Part shown: positions 29,908 through 37,396 of the stretch, in pieces
Position numbering within the stretch: position 1 is the first letter of the stretch
How the letters are laid out: each line of letters opens with the position of its first letter
Source: JAEUPI01 sp963814435
GTDB lineage: Bacteria; Pseudomonadota; Gammaproteobacteria; Burkholderiales; Burkholderiaceae_C
Direction: 5' to 3'
DNA: 64,000 nt
NCBI GenBank assembly: GCA_963814435.1
Contig: CAWFCV010000028.1
Location: 124,001-188,000, forward strand
Position numbers and translations under genes: made by a program
Notes under the pieces: model-generated
What the model was told of the DNA's origin: nothing
What the model saw: only the letters and a program-made list of their open reading frames with translations
Database searches by the model: none

Positions 29908-30535
29908 GTGGCACGCCTGCGCTCGAGCGAAGCGCTCGCGCCCGGACCCAGCGCGCGGATCCGCGTGCCTGGTGGGCGCTGTGCGCATTGCTCGCCGTCG
30001 GCGCGGTGCTCGGCTGGTTGGTCGAGCCGGCGGCTGTGGAACTGGCGACCCGAACCTGGCGCTGACGCAGCCCTGGCGTTGGTGGACCGCGGCCTGGGTG
30101 CACCTGAGCGGCCTGCACTTGGCGGCCAATCTCGCTGGCCTGGCGTTGATCGGCCGCACTCGGGCGACTACGGCGGCGCGGATCGGGCCGATGCCGCTGG
30201 CGTGGCTCTCGCCTGGCCGTTGACACACCTGGCCTTGCTCGACGCAGCCGTCGCTTGGCGCGTATGGCGGGCTGTCGGGCGTGCTGCACGCGGGCGTCGT
30301 GATCGTCGCCGTCCGTCTGGCGTTGCGTGCGCCGCGGCCGCGGCGCTTCATCGGCCTGGCGCTGCTGGCCGGTGTGGCGGTCAAGCTTGTGCTCGAGGAG
30401 CCGTGGCAAGGCGCGCTGCGTCATACGCCGGAGTGGGACTTCGCGGTAGCACCGGCAGCCCACGTCGCAGGCGCCGGCGCGGGCCTGGTGTGTGCGCTCG
30501 TGCGTGCGCGTCTCGCGCCTGCCGCCCGCCGCTAG
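29908..30535 (+). CDS. rrtA: Rhombosortase (GlyGly-CTERM intramembrane protease), frameshifted
   Basis: About 208 residues if joined. Pieces in three frames assemble into a rhomboid-family protein of the rhombosortase type: 'AWWALCALLAVGAVLGWLVEP', 'PWRWWTAAWVHLSGLHLAANLAGLAL', 'LAWPLTHLALL', and 'AYGGLSGVLHAGVVI' with the catalytic Ser in GLSG. The C-terminal His motif appears to be 'VAPAAHVAGAGAGL'. Rhombosortases cleave GlyGly-CTERM tails, and the two subtilases at 785-4612 carry such tails. Frame breaks lie near 29960, 30040 and 30190-30260. The start is uncertain (GTG 29908, 6 bases after the glnE stop). It overlaps no neighbour and is followed by a DMT transporter. Confidence 0.75.
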
Positions 30536-30545
30536 GATGCGCGCC

Positions 30546-31493
30546 ATGTCGCAACGTAAGCCCAACCTGGATGGCACCGCGGTGACCTGGCTGATCGTGT
30601 GCTGCGCGATCTGGGGCCTCGGCCAGGTGTCGAGCAAGGCGGCGCTGGCGGAGATCCCGCCATTCACCCAGGTCGCCGTGCGCTCGCTCGGGGCGACGAT
30701 CCTGGTGGCGTTGTGGTCGTGCGGCCGCGGCATCGCGTTGTTCAATCGCGACGGCACGCTCGCGGCCGGTGTCCTGGCGGGGCTGCTGTTCGCGATCGAG
30801 TTCGGCTGCATCTTCGTGGGGTTGCAGTTCACGACGGCCTCGCGCATGGTGGTCTTCGTCTACCTGGCGCCGTTCGTCGTCGCGCTGGGTATGCCGCTGA
30901 TCGCGCGCAACGAACGCCTGGACGGCTGGCAGCTGCTCGGCCTGACGGCGGCGTTCGCCGGCGTGGCCTGGGCGTTCGCCGAGGGCTTCCAGCAACCCGC
31001 CGCTGGCCCGCGCCAATGGATCGGCGATGCGCTCGGCGTGGCTGGCGCGGTGTTTTGGGGCGCCACCACGCTGGTGATCCGGGCCACGCGCCTGTCGCAG
31101 GCGGCTGCCGAGAAGACGCTGCTGTACCAACTGGCGATCTCTGGGGTGCTGATGGCCGCTGCCGCGCCAGCAATCGGCGAGGTCCGACCGGCCGCCTTGA
31201 GTCTGGTGCCGCTGGCGGCGATGGCGTTTCAGACCGTGGTGGTGTGCTTCGCAAGCTACCTGCTTTGGTTCTGGCTCATCCGCCACTACCCGGCCACTCA
31301 GCTGTCGTCCTTCACGCTGCTGACGCCGGTGTGCGGCCTGCTTGCCGGCGTATTGCTGCTGCACGAGCCGATGACACCGCGCCTGTTGATCGCGCTCGTC
31401 ACGGTGGCCGGCGGCATCGCCCTGGTCAATCGGGTCAAACACAGCCGCGCCGTGTCACCGGCGCGTCAGCAACCGCCGGCCCGCCGATCCTAG
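30546..31493 (+). CDS. EamA/DMT-superfamily transporter
   Basis: 315 residues with ten predicted membrane helices in two EamA repeats ('VTWLIVCCAIWGLGQVSSKAAL' opens the first and 'ALGVAGAVFWGATTLVIRATRL' the second). Such carriers export metabolites or amino acids, or import nucleotide sugars; the substrate is unknown. ATG 30546 is chosen over two closer upstream ATGs because it starts directly before the hydrophilic N-terminus typical of the family. It lies 10 bp after the rhombosortase stop. Confidence 0.85.
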   Translation: MSQRKPNLDGTAVTWLIVCCAIWGLGQVSSKAALAEIPPFTQVAVRSLGATILVALWSCGRGIALFNRDGTLAAGVLAGLLFAIEFGCIFVGLQFTTASRMVVFVYLAPFVVALGMPLIARNERLDGWQLLGLTAAFAGVAWAFAEGFQQPAAGPRQWIGDALGVAGAVFWGATTLVIRATRLSQAAAEKTLLYQLAISGVLMAAAAPAIGEVRPAALSLVPLAAMAFQTVVVCFASYLLWFWLIRHYPATQLSSFTLLTPVCGLLAGVLLLHEPMTPRLLIALVTVAGGIALVNRVKHSRAVSPARQQPPARRS

Positions 31494-31517
31494 ACTGGGC
31501 GCAAACCAGGAGCATCC

Positions 31518-32180
31518 ATGATCACCTTGCACGGCTTTTCGGTCTCGAACTACTTCAACAAGGTCAAGATGGCGCTGCTGGAAAAAGGCGTGCCCTTCAG
31601 GGAGGAGCTTGTCATGACCGGCAGCCCGAGCGAGGCGGTACTGGCCTGCTCGCCGTTGGGCAAGATCCCGTACCTCACCACCGAGCAGGGCGCGCTGTGC
31701 GAGAGCCAGGCGATCCTCGACTACCTCGAGGCCGCCTATCCGCAGCCGCCGCTGCTGCCGGCTGACGCATGGGCTGCGGCCAAGGTCAAGGAACTGGCGA
31801 TCTTCATCGACCTGCATCTCGAACTGGTGGCGCGCGAGTTGTATCCCCAGGCGTTCTTCGGCGGCTCGGTCAGCGAATCGCAGCAGGCCAGGGTGCGCAA
31901 GTTGCTGACCAGGAACATCGGCGGTTTCACGAGGCTGGCGCGGTTTTCGCCGTTCGTGGCAGGCGACACCTTCACGATGGCCGATTGCTCCGCCTATGTC
32001 AGCCTGCCGTTGGTGGGCATGGCAACCAAGGCGATCTACGGCGAGGATCTGCTGGTTGCCGCCGGCATTGACTGCAGGGGTTATGTGGCGCGCATCAACG
32101 AACGGCCGAGTGCCCAGCGCGTCAGCACCGATCGCAAGCTCGATCAGGCCCGGATGGCGGCGGCCCGCGCAAAGGCCTGA
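31518..32180 (+). CDS. Glutathione S-transferase family protein
   Basis: 220 residues. N-terminal thioredoxin-like domain ('LHGFSVSNYFNKVKMALLEKG', then the glutathione-binding 'GKIPYLTTEQGALCESQAILDYLE') and an all-helical C-terminal domain with 'FSPFVAGDTFTMADCSAYVSL', the conserved N-capping box region. It may conjugate glutathione to electrophiles. AGGAG lies 8 bases upstream of the ATG. Convergent with the di-iron gene at 32193. Confidence 0.88.
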   Translation: MITLHGFSVSNYFNKVKMALLEKGVPFREELVMTGSPSEAVLACSPLGKIPYLTTEQGALCESQAILDYLEAAYPQPPLLPADAWAAAKVKELAIFIDLHLELVARELYPQAFFGGSVSESQQARVRKLLTRNIGGFTRLARFSPFVAGDTFTMADCSAYVSLPLVGMATKAIYGEDLLVAAGIDCRGYVARINERPSAQRVSTDRKLDQARMAAARAKA

Positions 32181-32192
32181 CGCAAGCGCCGG

Positions 32193-33050
32193 CTAAGCCG
32201 GTCGAGCCGTCGGCGTGCCGGCCAGTGTGGCGGCCACTTCCTTGCGATAGCGGTTGAGTTCCTGCACGCTGGCGAAGCTGCGTTCGAGCAGCAGGCCCAG
32301 GTTGTGCAGGATCCGCTCGACGACCTTGCCTTCCCAGACACTGTCGAACTGAATCTGCGAGTCCAGCCAGCGTTCCAGCCAGGCCGGATCGGGCAGGCGG
32401 CTTTGCACCGTGTCGCGCGGGAACAAGCGCGTGTTGACGTGCAGGTTCGTCGGATGCAGCGCTTGCGCAGTGCGCCGGGCGCTGGCCATCAGGACGCCGA
32501 CCTTGCTGAACGCCGCGCGCGCCTCGTCGCCAAACCGGCTCAGCGCGCGCTTCATGTAGCGCAGGTACGCGCCACCATGGCGTGCCTCGTCCTTGGCCAG
32601 GGTGTCGTAGATCTGTTTGATGACCGGCTCCGTATGCCATTCCGCGGCACGCCGATACCAGTGATTCAGGCGCACTTCGCCGCAGAAGTGCAGCATCAAT
32701 GTCTCGAGCGCCGGCGCGGGGTCGAACTCGAATCGCACTTCGTGCAACTCCTGCTCGGTCGGCACGAGATCTGGGCGAAACCGGCGCAGATATTCCATCA
32801 GCACGAGCGAGTGTTTCTGTTCTTCGAAGAACCACACGCTCATGAAGGCCGAGAAGTCACTGTCGTCGCGGTTATCACGCAGAAACATCTCCGTCGCGGG
32901 CAACGCGGCCCACTCGGTGATGGCGTTCATCTTGATCGTTCTGGCCTGCTCGTCGCTCAGCAGCGTCGCGTCGAAACGGTCCCAGGCGATGTCGCTGTCC
33001 ATGTTCCAGCGCACGGCCTCGAGTTGTTTGAACAGGTCGGGATAGAGCAT
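32193..33050 (-). CDS. Ferritin-like di-iron protein, acyl-ACP desaturase-type
   Basis: 285 residues, mostly helical. Two di-iron motifs are visible: 'WFFEEQKHSLVLMEYL' (EExxH) and 'DTLAKDEARHGGAYLRY' (DExxH). Additional ligand Glu candidates are 'TEWAALPATEMF' and 'HFCGEVRLNHWY'. This layout resembles soluble acyl-ACP desaturases, which insert a double bond into acyl chains. GAGGAT precedes the ATG. The gene is divergent from the lipid-modification operon at 33494, and the shared upstream region holds a TetR-like double operator, which fits a role in fatty-acid modification. Confidence 0.75.
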   Translation of the reverse strand: MLYPDLFKQLEAVRWNMDSDIAWDRFDATLLSDEQARTIKMNAITEWAALPATEMFLRDNRDDSDFSAFMSVWFFEEQKHSLVLMEYLRRFRPDLVPTEQELHEVRFEFDPAPALETLMLHFCGEVRLNHWYRRAAEWHTEPVIKQIYDTLAKDEARHGGAYLRYMKRALSRFGDEARAAFSKVGVLMASARRTAQALHPTNLHVNTRLFPRDTVQSRLPDPAWLERWLDSQIQFDSVWEGKVVERILHNLGLLLERSFASVQELNRYRKEVAATLAGTPTARPA

Positions 33051-33132
33051 CGACAGATCCTCGTTCGAAGGGAGCGATTCTAGGCGGCGCGGCCTTCCGC
33101 CATCTCGGCCTGCCCGGCAAGCGAAAAAATGC

Positions 33133-33160
33133 TGGACAAGATAGACTGATCAGTTAATAT
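33133..33160 (+). promoter_or_regulatory. Possible sigma70 promoter toward the lipid operon
   Basis: TGGACA at 33133-33138 and TAATAT at 33155-33160 with a 16-base spacer. The -10 lies between the two operator palindromes, so a bound repressor would cover it. Long leader (over 320 bp) to the first gene. Unproven. Confidence 0.35.
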
Positions 33161-33177
33161 TGTGACTGGTCAGTCTA
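33142..33177. promoter_or_regulatory. Double TetR-like operator
   Basis: Near-perfect inverted repeat TAGACTGATCAGT (33142-33154) and ACTGGTCAGTCTA (33165-33177), one paired mismatch. Each half is itself palindromic (ACTGATCAGT, perfect; ACTGGTCAGT, one central mismatch), with centres exactly 20 bp apart, two helical turns. This is the form expected for two TetR-family dimers on one DNA face. It lies 92 bp upstream of the desaturase-like start. No TetR gene is in the window. Confidence 0.6.
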
Positions 33178-33447
33178 CACCGGTTCTCAGATCATGCCAA
33201 CGACAGCAGCTCCTCAACGGAACTCATTTGCCTTGAGTCGGTCACAGCACCGTGATGCGCACCCGGCTGGACCGGGGTCGCGATCAAAGGTGACGGGACG
33301 ATTCGAGGACGGGGCCCCGACATCTTTAAGGTCTTTATTGCTGTGCAGCCTGGCGCTTCGTGCGACAGAAATCCCCGGGCGGCTCTTCTCCTCCTCCCTC
33401 CCTCCCTCCTTCGCGCGGGGGCGCTGCACGGCAACTTTCTTGGCAGC

Positions 33448-33473
33448 AGCGTGCGACCGATCGGTCGCACGCT
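33448..33473. repeat. Perfect 26-bp palindrome before the lipid operon
   Basis: From AGCGTGCGACC through central GATC to the mirror arm ending CGCACGCT, every base is self-complementary. GGCAGC before it and GCC after it extend the dyad with one bulge. It ends 20 bp before the ATG at 33494. It could be an operator, or a leader hairpin controlling translation. Confidence 0.6.
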
Positions 33474-33493
33474 GCCACTAGACACGACCCGTC

Positions 33494-34801
33494 ATGCGTC
33501 GTGTCGCCGTCATCGGCTCGGGCATCTCAGGCCTCGTCGCCGCCCGTGAAATCAGCCCCGTCGCCCAGGTCACGGTGTTCGAGGCCGCGGACCACTTTGG
33601 CGGCCATGCCCGCACGCTCGATGTATCACTCGAAGGCCACACCGGCTTCGTGGACACCGGGTTTCTGGTCTTCAATCATCGTACCTATCCTGGCCTGACC
33701 GCGCTGTTCGACGAATTGGGGGTCGAGACCGCAGCCTCGGACATGTCCTTGTCGGTTCAACGGCCTGGCACAGGATTCGAATGGTGCGGCAGCAACCTCG
33801 ATACCGTGTTCGCGCAGCGGACCAACCTGCTGCGCCCGCGCTTTTGGGGCATGTTGCGCGACGTGCTGCGCTTCAATCAACTCGCGAGCCGGTGGGTCGA
33901 AGCCCGTGAACCCATCGATCCGGCCCTGTCGCTGCGAGGCTTTCTGCGTCGTCACTCCCTCGGCGTGGCATTCCGCGACGACTACCTGCTGCCGATGGTG
34001 GCCAGCATCTGGTCGTGTCCGACCGAGCAGATGCTGGAATTTCCCATCGCCAGCCTGCTGCACTTCTGCCACAACCACGGCCTGCTGCAGATCAGCGATC
34101 GACCGCAGTGGCGCACGGTCGTCGGCGGCTCTCGGCGCTATGTGCAGCGCATCGTCGCCAAGCTGCACGACGTGCGCCTGCGCACGCCAGTGCGAGAAGT
34201 GCGCCGGGTGCCGCCCGGGCGCGGCGAGGCGGGCGTCTGGGTGCGCTGCGATCGAGGCAGTGAACGCTTCGACGAAGTCGTCATTGCCTGCCACTGTCCG
34301 CAGACCCTGGCCCTCTTGGTCGACGCCACCGCCGCCGAGCGAGCGATCCTTGGTGCGATCCGAACCCAGCGCAACCTGGCGCTGTTGCACACCGACGCCT
34401 CGCTGCTGCCGCGCCGTCGCAAAGCCTGGGCGGCCTGGAACTTCGAGGCCGGGGCAATCGAGTCCGAGCTCAGCGTCTGCCTGCACTACCTGATCAACCG
34501 CCTGCAACCGCTCCCGTGGTCGACTCCAGTCATCGTGTCGCTGAACCCCTTGCGACCACCGCGCGATGACCGGATCCTCGACGTGCACGAGTTCGAGCAC
34601 CCGCTGTTCGACGCGGCGGCCATCGATGCGCAGCGCCGGCTCGCCACGATTCAAGGTCGATCGGGGGTCTGGTTCTGTGGCGCGTGGGCAGGACACGGCT
34701 TTCACGAAGACGGATTGCAGGCGGGCCTGGCGGTCGGCCGGCGGTTGCGTGCGGCACTCACAGCGTCCGAGCGCACCGGCGTCGAGCGGGTGGCGGCATG
34801 A
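33494..34801 (+). CDS. NAD(P)/FAD-binding flavin amine oxidase-like protein
   Basis: 435 residues. Rossmann start 'RVAVIGSGISGLVAAREIS', followed by 'FEAADHFGGHARTLDV' and the FAD-binding end 'GVWFCGAWAGHGFHEDGLQAG'. This family opens operons with DUF1365 and CFA-synthase-like genes in many proteobacteria. A relative in Rhodobacter (UfaD) is reported to act in methylated and furan fatty acid synthesis by desaturating an acyl chain; that assignment is from memory and is inferred here. The stop overlaps the next start (ATGA). Confidence 0.82.
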   Translation: MRRVAVIGSGISGLVAAREISPVAQVTVFEAADHFGGHARTLDVSLEGHTGFVDTGFLVFNHRTYPGLTALFDELGVETAASDMSLSVQRPGTGFEWCGSNLDTVFAQRTNLLRPRFWGMLRDVLRFNQLASRWVEAREPIDPALSLRGFLRRHSLGVAFRDDYLLPMVASIWSCPTEQMLEFPIASLLHFCHNHGLLQISDRPQWRTVVGGSRRYVQRIVAKLHDVRLRTPVREVRRVPPGRGEAGVWVRCDRGSERFDEVVIACHCPQTLALLVDATAAERAILGAIRTQRNLALLHTDASLLPRRRKAWAAWNFEAGAIESELSVCLHYLINRLQPLPWSTPVIVSLNPLRPPRDDRILDVHEFEHPLFDAAAIDAQRRLATIQGRSGVWFCGAWAGHGFHEDGLQAGLAVGRRLRAALTASERTGVERVAA

Positions 34802-35577
34802 GCGTGAGCACCGTCACGCCACGGCTGGTGGTCGGCCAGGTCTGGCACACCCGCCATCGTCCTGTCACCCACCGACTGCGCTATCCCGGTTGGTTCCTCA
34901 TGCTGCCGCTTCGCCGATTGCGCCGCGAGCCGATGGCCTTGCTCCATCGCAATCGACGCGCGCTGGTGGCATTCCACGACGCCGACCATGGCGATGGCGG
35001 TACCGACTGCCTGGACTGGATCGAGGCCATGCTCGCCCGCGAGGGCATCGACGACGCCGACGGCGAGATCTGGCTGCAGACGATGCCGCGCGTGCTGGGT
35101 CACGCCTTCAAGCCGGTGAGCTTCTGGTACTGCCATCGACAAGACGGGTCGTTGCGCGCCATCGTCGCAGAAGTCAACAACACCTTCGGCGAGCGCCACT
35201 TCTACGTGCTGGCCGGGCCCCGACTGGCCTGGGGCCAGGAGCAGCGTGCGCGCAAGGTGTTCCACGTGTCGCCATTCTGCGAGGTCGACGGCGCATACCG
35301 GTTTCGCTTCATGCGCACGGACCTCAACGCCGACGAATGCGGTCGCGTGGTGGTGCGCATCGATCACGACGACCCGCAAGGGCCGCTGCTGGCCACCAGT
35401 GTCTCGGGCGCATCGGCGCCGCTGACGCCGGGCCGTTTGCGAGCCGTCATGTGGCGCATGCCACTGGCCGTCGTGGCCGTGATGCTGCGCATTCACTGGC
35501 AGGCCCTGCAGTTGTGGCTCAAGGGCGTGCCGTGGCATTCCAAACCCGCGGCGCCCGAGGCCGCGATCACACGATGA
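34798..35577 (+). CDS. DUF1365 family protein
   Basis: 259 residues. Conserved DUF1365 motifs are present: 'RHRPVTHRLRYPGWFLMLPL', 'RVLGHAFKPVSFWYCHR', 'VAEVNNTFGERHFYVL' and 'KVFHVSPFCEVDGAYRF'. The function is unknown; the family travels with the flavin oxidase and CFA-like methyltransferase in lipid modification or photo-oxidative stress operons. Both ends overlap neighbours by ATGA (34798 and 35574), so translation is coupled. Confidence 0.88.
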   Translation: MSVSTVTPRLVVGQVWHTRHRPVTHRLRYPGWFLMLPLRRLRREPMALLHRNRRALVAFHDADHGDGGTDCLDWIEAMLAREGIDDADGEIWLQTMPRVLGHAFKPVSFWYCHRQDGSLRAIVAEVNNTFGERHFYVLAGPRLAWGQEQRARKVFHVSPFCEVDGAYRFRFMRTDLNADECGRVVVRIDHDDPQGPLLATSVSGASAPLTPGRLRAVMWRMPLAVVAVMLRIHWQALQLWLKGVPWHSKPAAPEAAITR

Positions 35578-36827
35578 ACCCTCACGCGGACCCCACCAGC
35601 ATGGATCTCACCCGCCTTGCAACGTCGTCGCCTGCACCACGCTCCGCACCTTGGGCCGCCCGAACGGTGCTGGCCGTGCTGCAACACCTGCAGCACGGCC
35701 GTCTCGATATCCAAACGCCCGACGGCGAATGGATCCGTTTCGGCGGGGGCGGTCCCGCGATGCCGCATGCCACGATTTGCCTGACCAGTTGGCGGCCGCT
35801 CCAGGCCGTGCTGCGCAGCGGCGACATCGGCTTCGCCGAGAGTTTCATCGCCGGCGAGTGGACCACACCGGACCTGGTGACACTGCTGCGCGTGGCGATG
35901 ATCAACCGCGAGCACCTGGACTGGCTGATCTACGGCAAGTCCTGGGGCGCCTGGCTCTTCCGGCTGCGTCACCTGTTGAACCGGAATACCCGCGCCGGCA
36001 GCCGCCGCAACATACACGCCCACTACGACCTCGGCAACGCCTTCTACCGGCTGTGGCTGGACGAGTCGATGAGCTACTCCAGTGCTTGGTTCGACGGCGA
36101 CACCAGTCAAAGCACCGAGGCGGCGCAGCAGGCGAAGATGCGACGCGCGTTGACGCAATGCGATGTGCGGCCCGGCACGAAGGTGCTCGAGGTCGGGTGC
36201 GGCTGGGGCGCGCTCGCCGAGTTCGCCGCCAGGGACTTCGGAGCCCAGGTGACCGGGGTGACCTTGTCGAACGAGCAGCTCAGCTTCGCCCGCGACCGGA
36301 TCGCGCGTTCCGCGCAAGACGCGGGTGTCGACCTGCGCCTGCAGGACTATCGCGACATTCAGGACGGACCCTTCGATGCGATCGTGTCGATCGAGATGTT
36401 CGAGGCCGTTGGCCACGCGTACTGGCCATCATTCTTTGGCCTGCTGCGCGACAAGCTGGCGCGCGATGGCCGTGCCTGCATTCAATCGATCACCATTCGC
36501 GACGACCTGTTCGAGCGCTACCTCTCGGGCACCGACTTCATCCAGCAGTACGTGTTTCCCGGCGGTCTGCTGCCCAGCCGTGCCCAGTTCCGGGCGCATG
36601 CCGAGCGCGCCGGCCTGGTCGTCGTCGACGAAATGGCGTTCGGCGCCGACTACGGCGAGACGTTGCGCCGCTGGCGCCACCACTTCCTGCGACACGAGGT
36701 GGCGGTGCTGCAGCAGGGTTTCGACCGCCGTTTCCTGAAGATCTGGGATTTCTACCTCGCCTACTGCGAGGCGGCATTCGCCACTGGCCAGACCGACGTG
36801 GTGCAGTTCACGCTGCGCCATCGCTGA
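35574..36827 (+). CDS. Cyclopropane-fatty-acyl-phospholipid synthase family methyltransferase
   Basis: 417 residues. SAM-binding motif 'KVLEVGCGWGALAEFAARDFGA', the acyl-site segments 'HYDLGNAFYRLWLDESMSYS', 'IVSIEMFEAVGHAYW' and 'FIQQYVFPGGLLPS'. It transfers a methyl(ene) group from SAM to an unsaturated acyl chain on a phospholipid. In E. coli Cfa the first segment reads YSCAYW with an active-site-region Cys; here it is YSSAWF, Ser for Cys, as seen in a clade that includes the UfaM-type methylases. A methylated or furan fatty acid product is therefore more likely than a cyclopropane one, by inference. Confidence 0.87.
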   Translation: MNPHADPTSMDLTRLATSSPAPRSAPWAARTVLAVLQHLQHGRLDIQTPDGEWIRFGGGGPAMPHATICLTSWRPLQAVLRSGDIGFAESFIAGEWTTPDLVTLLRVAMINREHLDWLIYGKSWGAWLFRLRHLLNRNTRAGSRRNIHAHYDLGNAFYRLWLDESMSYSSAWFDGDTSQSTEAAQQAKMRRALTQCDVRPGTKVLEVGCGWGALAEFAARDFGAQVTGVTLSNEQLSFARDRIARSAQDAGVDLRLQDYRDIQDGPFDAIVSIEMFEAVGHAYWPSFFGLLRDKLARDGRACIQSITIRDDLFERYLSGTDFIQQYVFPGGLLPSRAQFRAHAERAGLVVVDEMAFGADYGETLRRWRHHFLRHEVAVLQQGFDRRFLKIWDFYLAYCEAAFATGQTDVVQFTLRHR

Positions 36828-36832
36828 AGGCC

Positions 36833-37396
36833 ATGGCACCAATGTCCCTGCCGGTGAGCCGGCGCGCGTGGATGCTCGGGCTGCTGCCGATCGGCGCGGT
36901 CGCCTCGCCGTCACAACCGCCGCAGGAGATTGCCCGGATCCTGCCCGACGCCCGCCTGGTGGGTCAGGGCCGCCTGCGGTTCCTTGGCCTGACGATCTAC
37001 GACATCCGCCTGTGGAGCGCGGCGCAGGACTCGCAGGATGTCCTTCAACGACCTTTCGGGCTGGAACTCGAGTACGCGCGTGCCCTGAAGGGGGAGAAGA
37101 TCGCCGAACGCTCGATCGACGAGATGCGACGCATCGGCGCGTTCTCCGCCGAGCAGGGGCGGCAATGGCTCGAGGCGCTGAAACGGCTGTTCCCAGACGT
37201 CGCTCCGGGCGACCGCCTGACCGGCCTGCAGCGCAGCGGGAACCACACCGAGTTCTTCTTCAACGGCGCCGCCCGCGGCGAGGTGAAGGACATCGAGTTC
37301 GGACGCCTGTTCTTCGGCATCTGGCTCTCACCGAACACATCGGAGCCGCGCCTGCGTGACCAGTTGCTGGGCCTGCCCGCCGAGCCGCGGCGATGA
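36833..37396 (+). CDS. Chalcone isomerase-like secreted protein
   Basis: 187 residues with a signal peptide ('RRAWMLGLLPIGAVASPS'). The body resembles the chalcone isomerase-like fold family ('VGQGRLRFLGLTIYDIRLWS', 'ALKGEKIAERSIDEMRRIG', 'NGAARGEVKDIEFGRLFFGIWL'). In bacteria such proteins are periplasmic and may bind fatty acids. It sits 5 bp after the methyltransferase gene and its stop overlaps the MFS start. Confidence 0.78.
   Translation: MAPMSLPVSRRAWMLGLLPIGAVASPSQPPQEIARILPDARLVGQGRLRFLGLTIYDIRLWSAAQDSQDVLQRPFGLELEYARALKGEKIAERSIDEMRRIGAFSAEQGRQWLEALKRLFPDVAPGDRLTGLQRSGNHTEFFFNGAARGEVKDIEFGRLFFGIWLSPNTSEPRLRDQLLGLPAEPRR

Larger units (their letters stand above)
33051..33493. other. 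Intergenic regulatory region (443 bp), desaturase-like gene / lipid operon
   Basis: Divergent spacer with lower GC near 33120-33180. It contains a double palindromic operator at 33142-33177, a possible sigma70 promoter at 33133-33160, a 30-base pyrimidine-only tract at 33383-33412, and a perfect 26-bp palindrome at 33448-33473. Short open frames here (for example 33194-33481) have no plausible protein character. No sigma-E-type ECF gene or anti-sigma gene is present. Confidence 0.7.

Noticed and set aside
33194..33481. Small gene in the lipid-operon leader
   Set aside because: Low-complexity composition, no family resemblance, and it overlaps the palindrome and pyrimidine tract.
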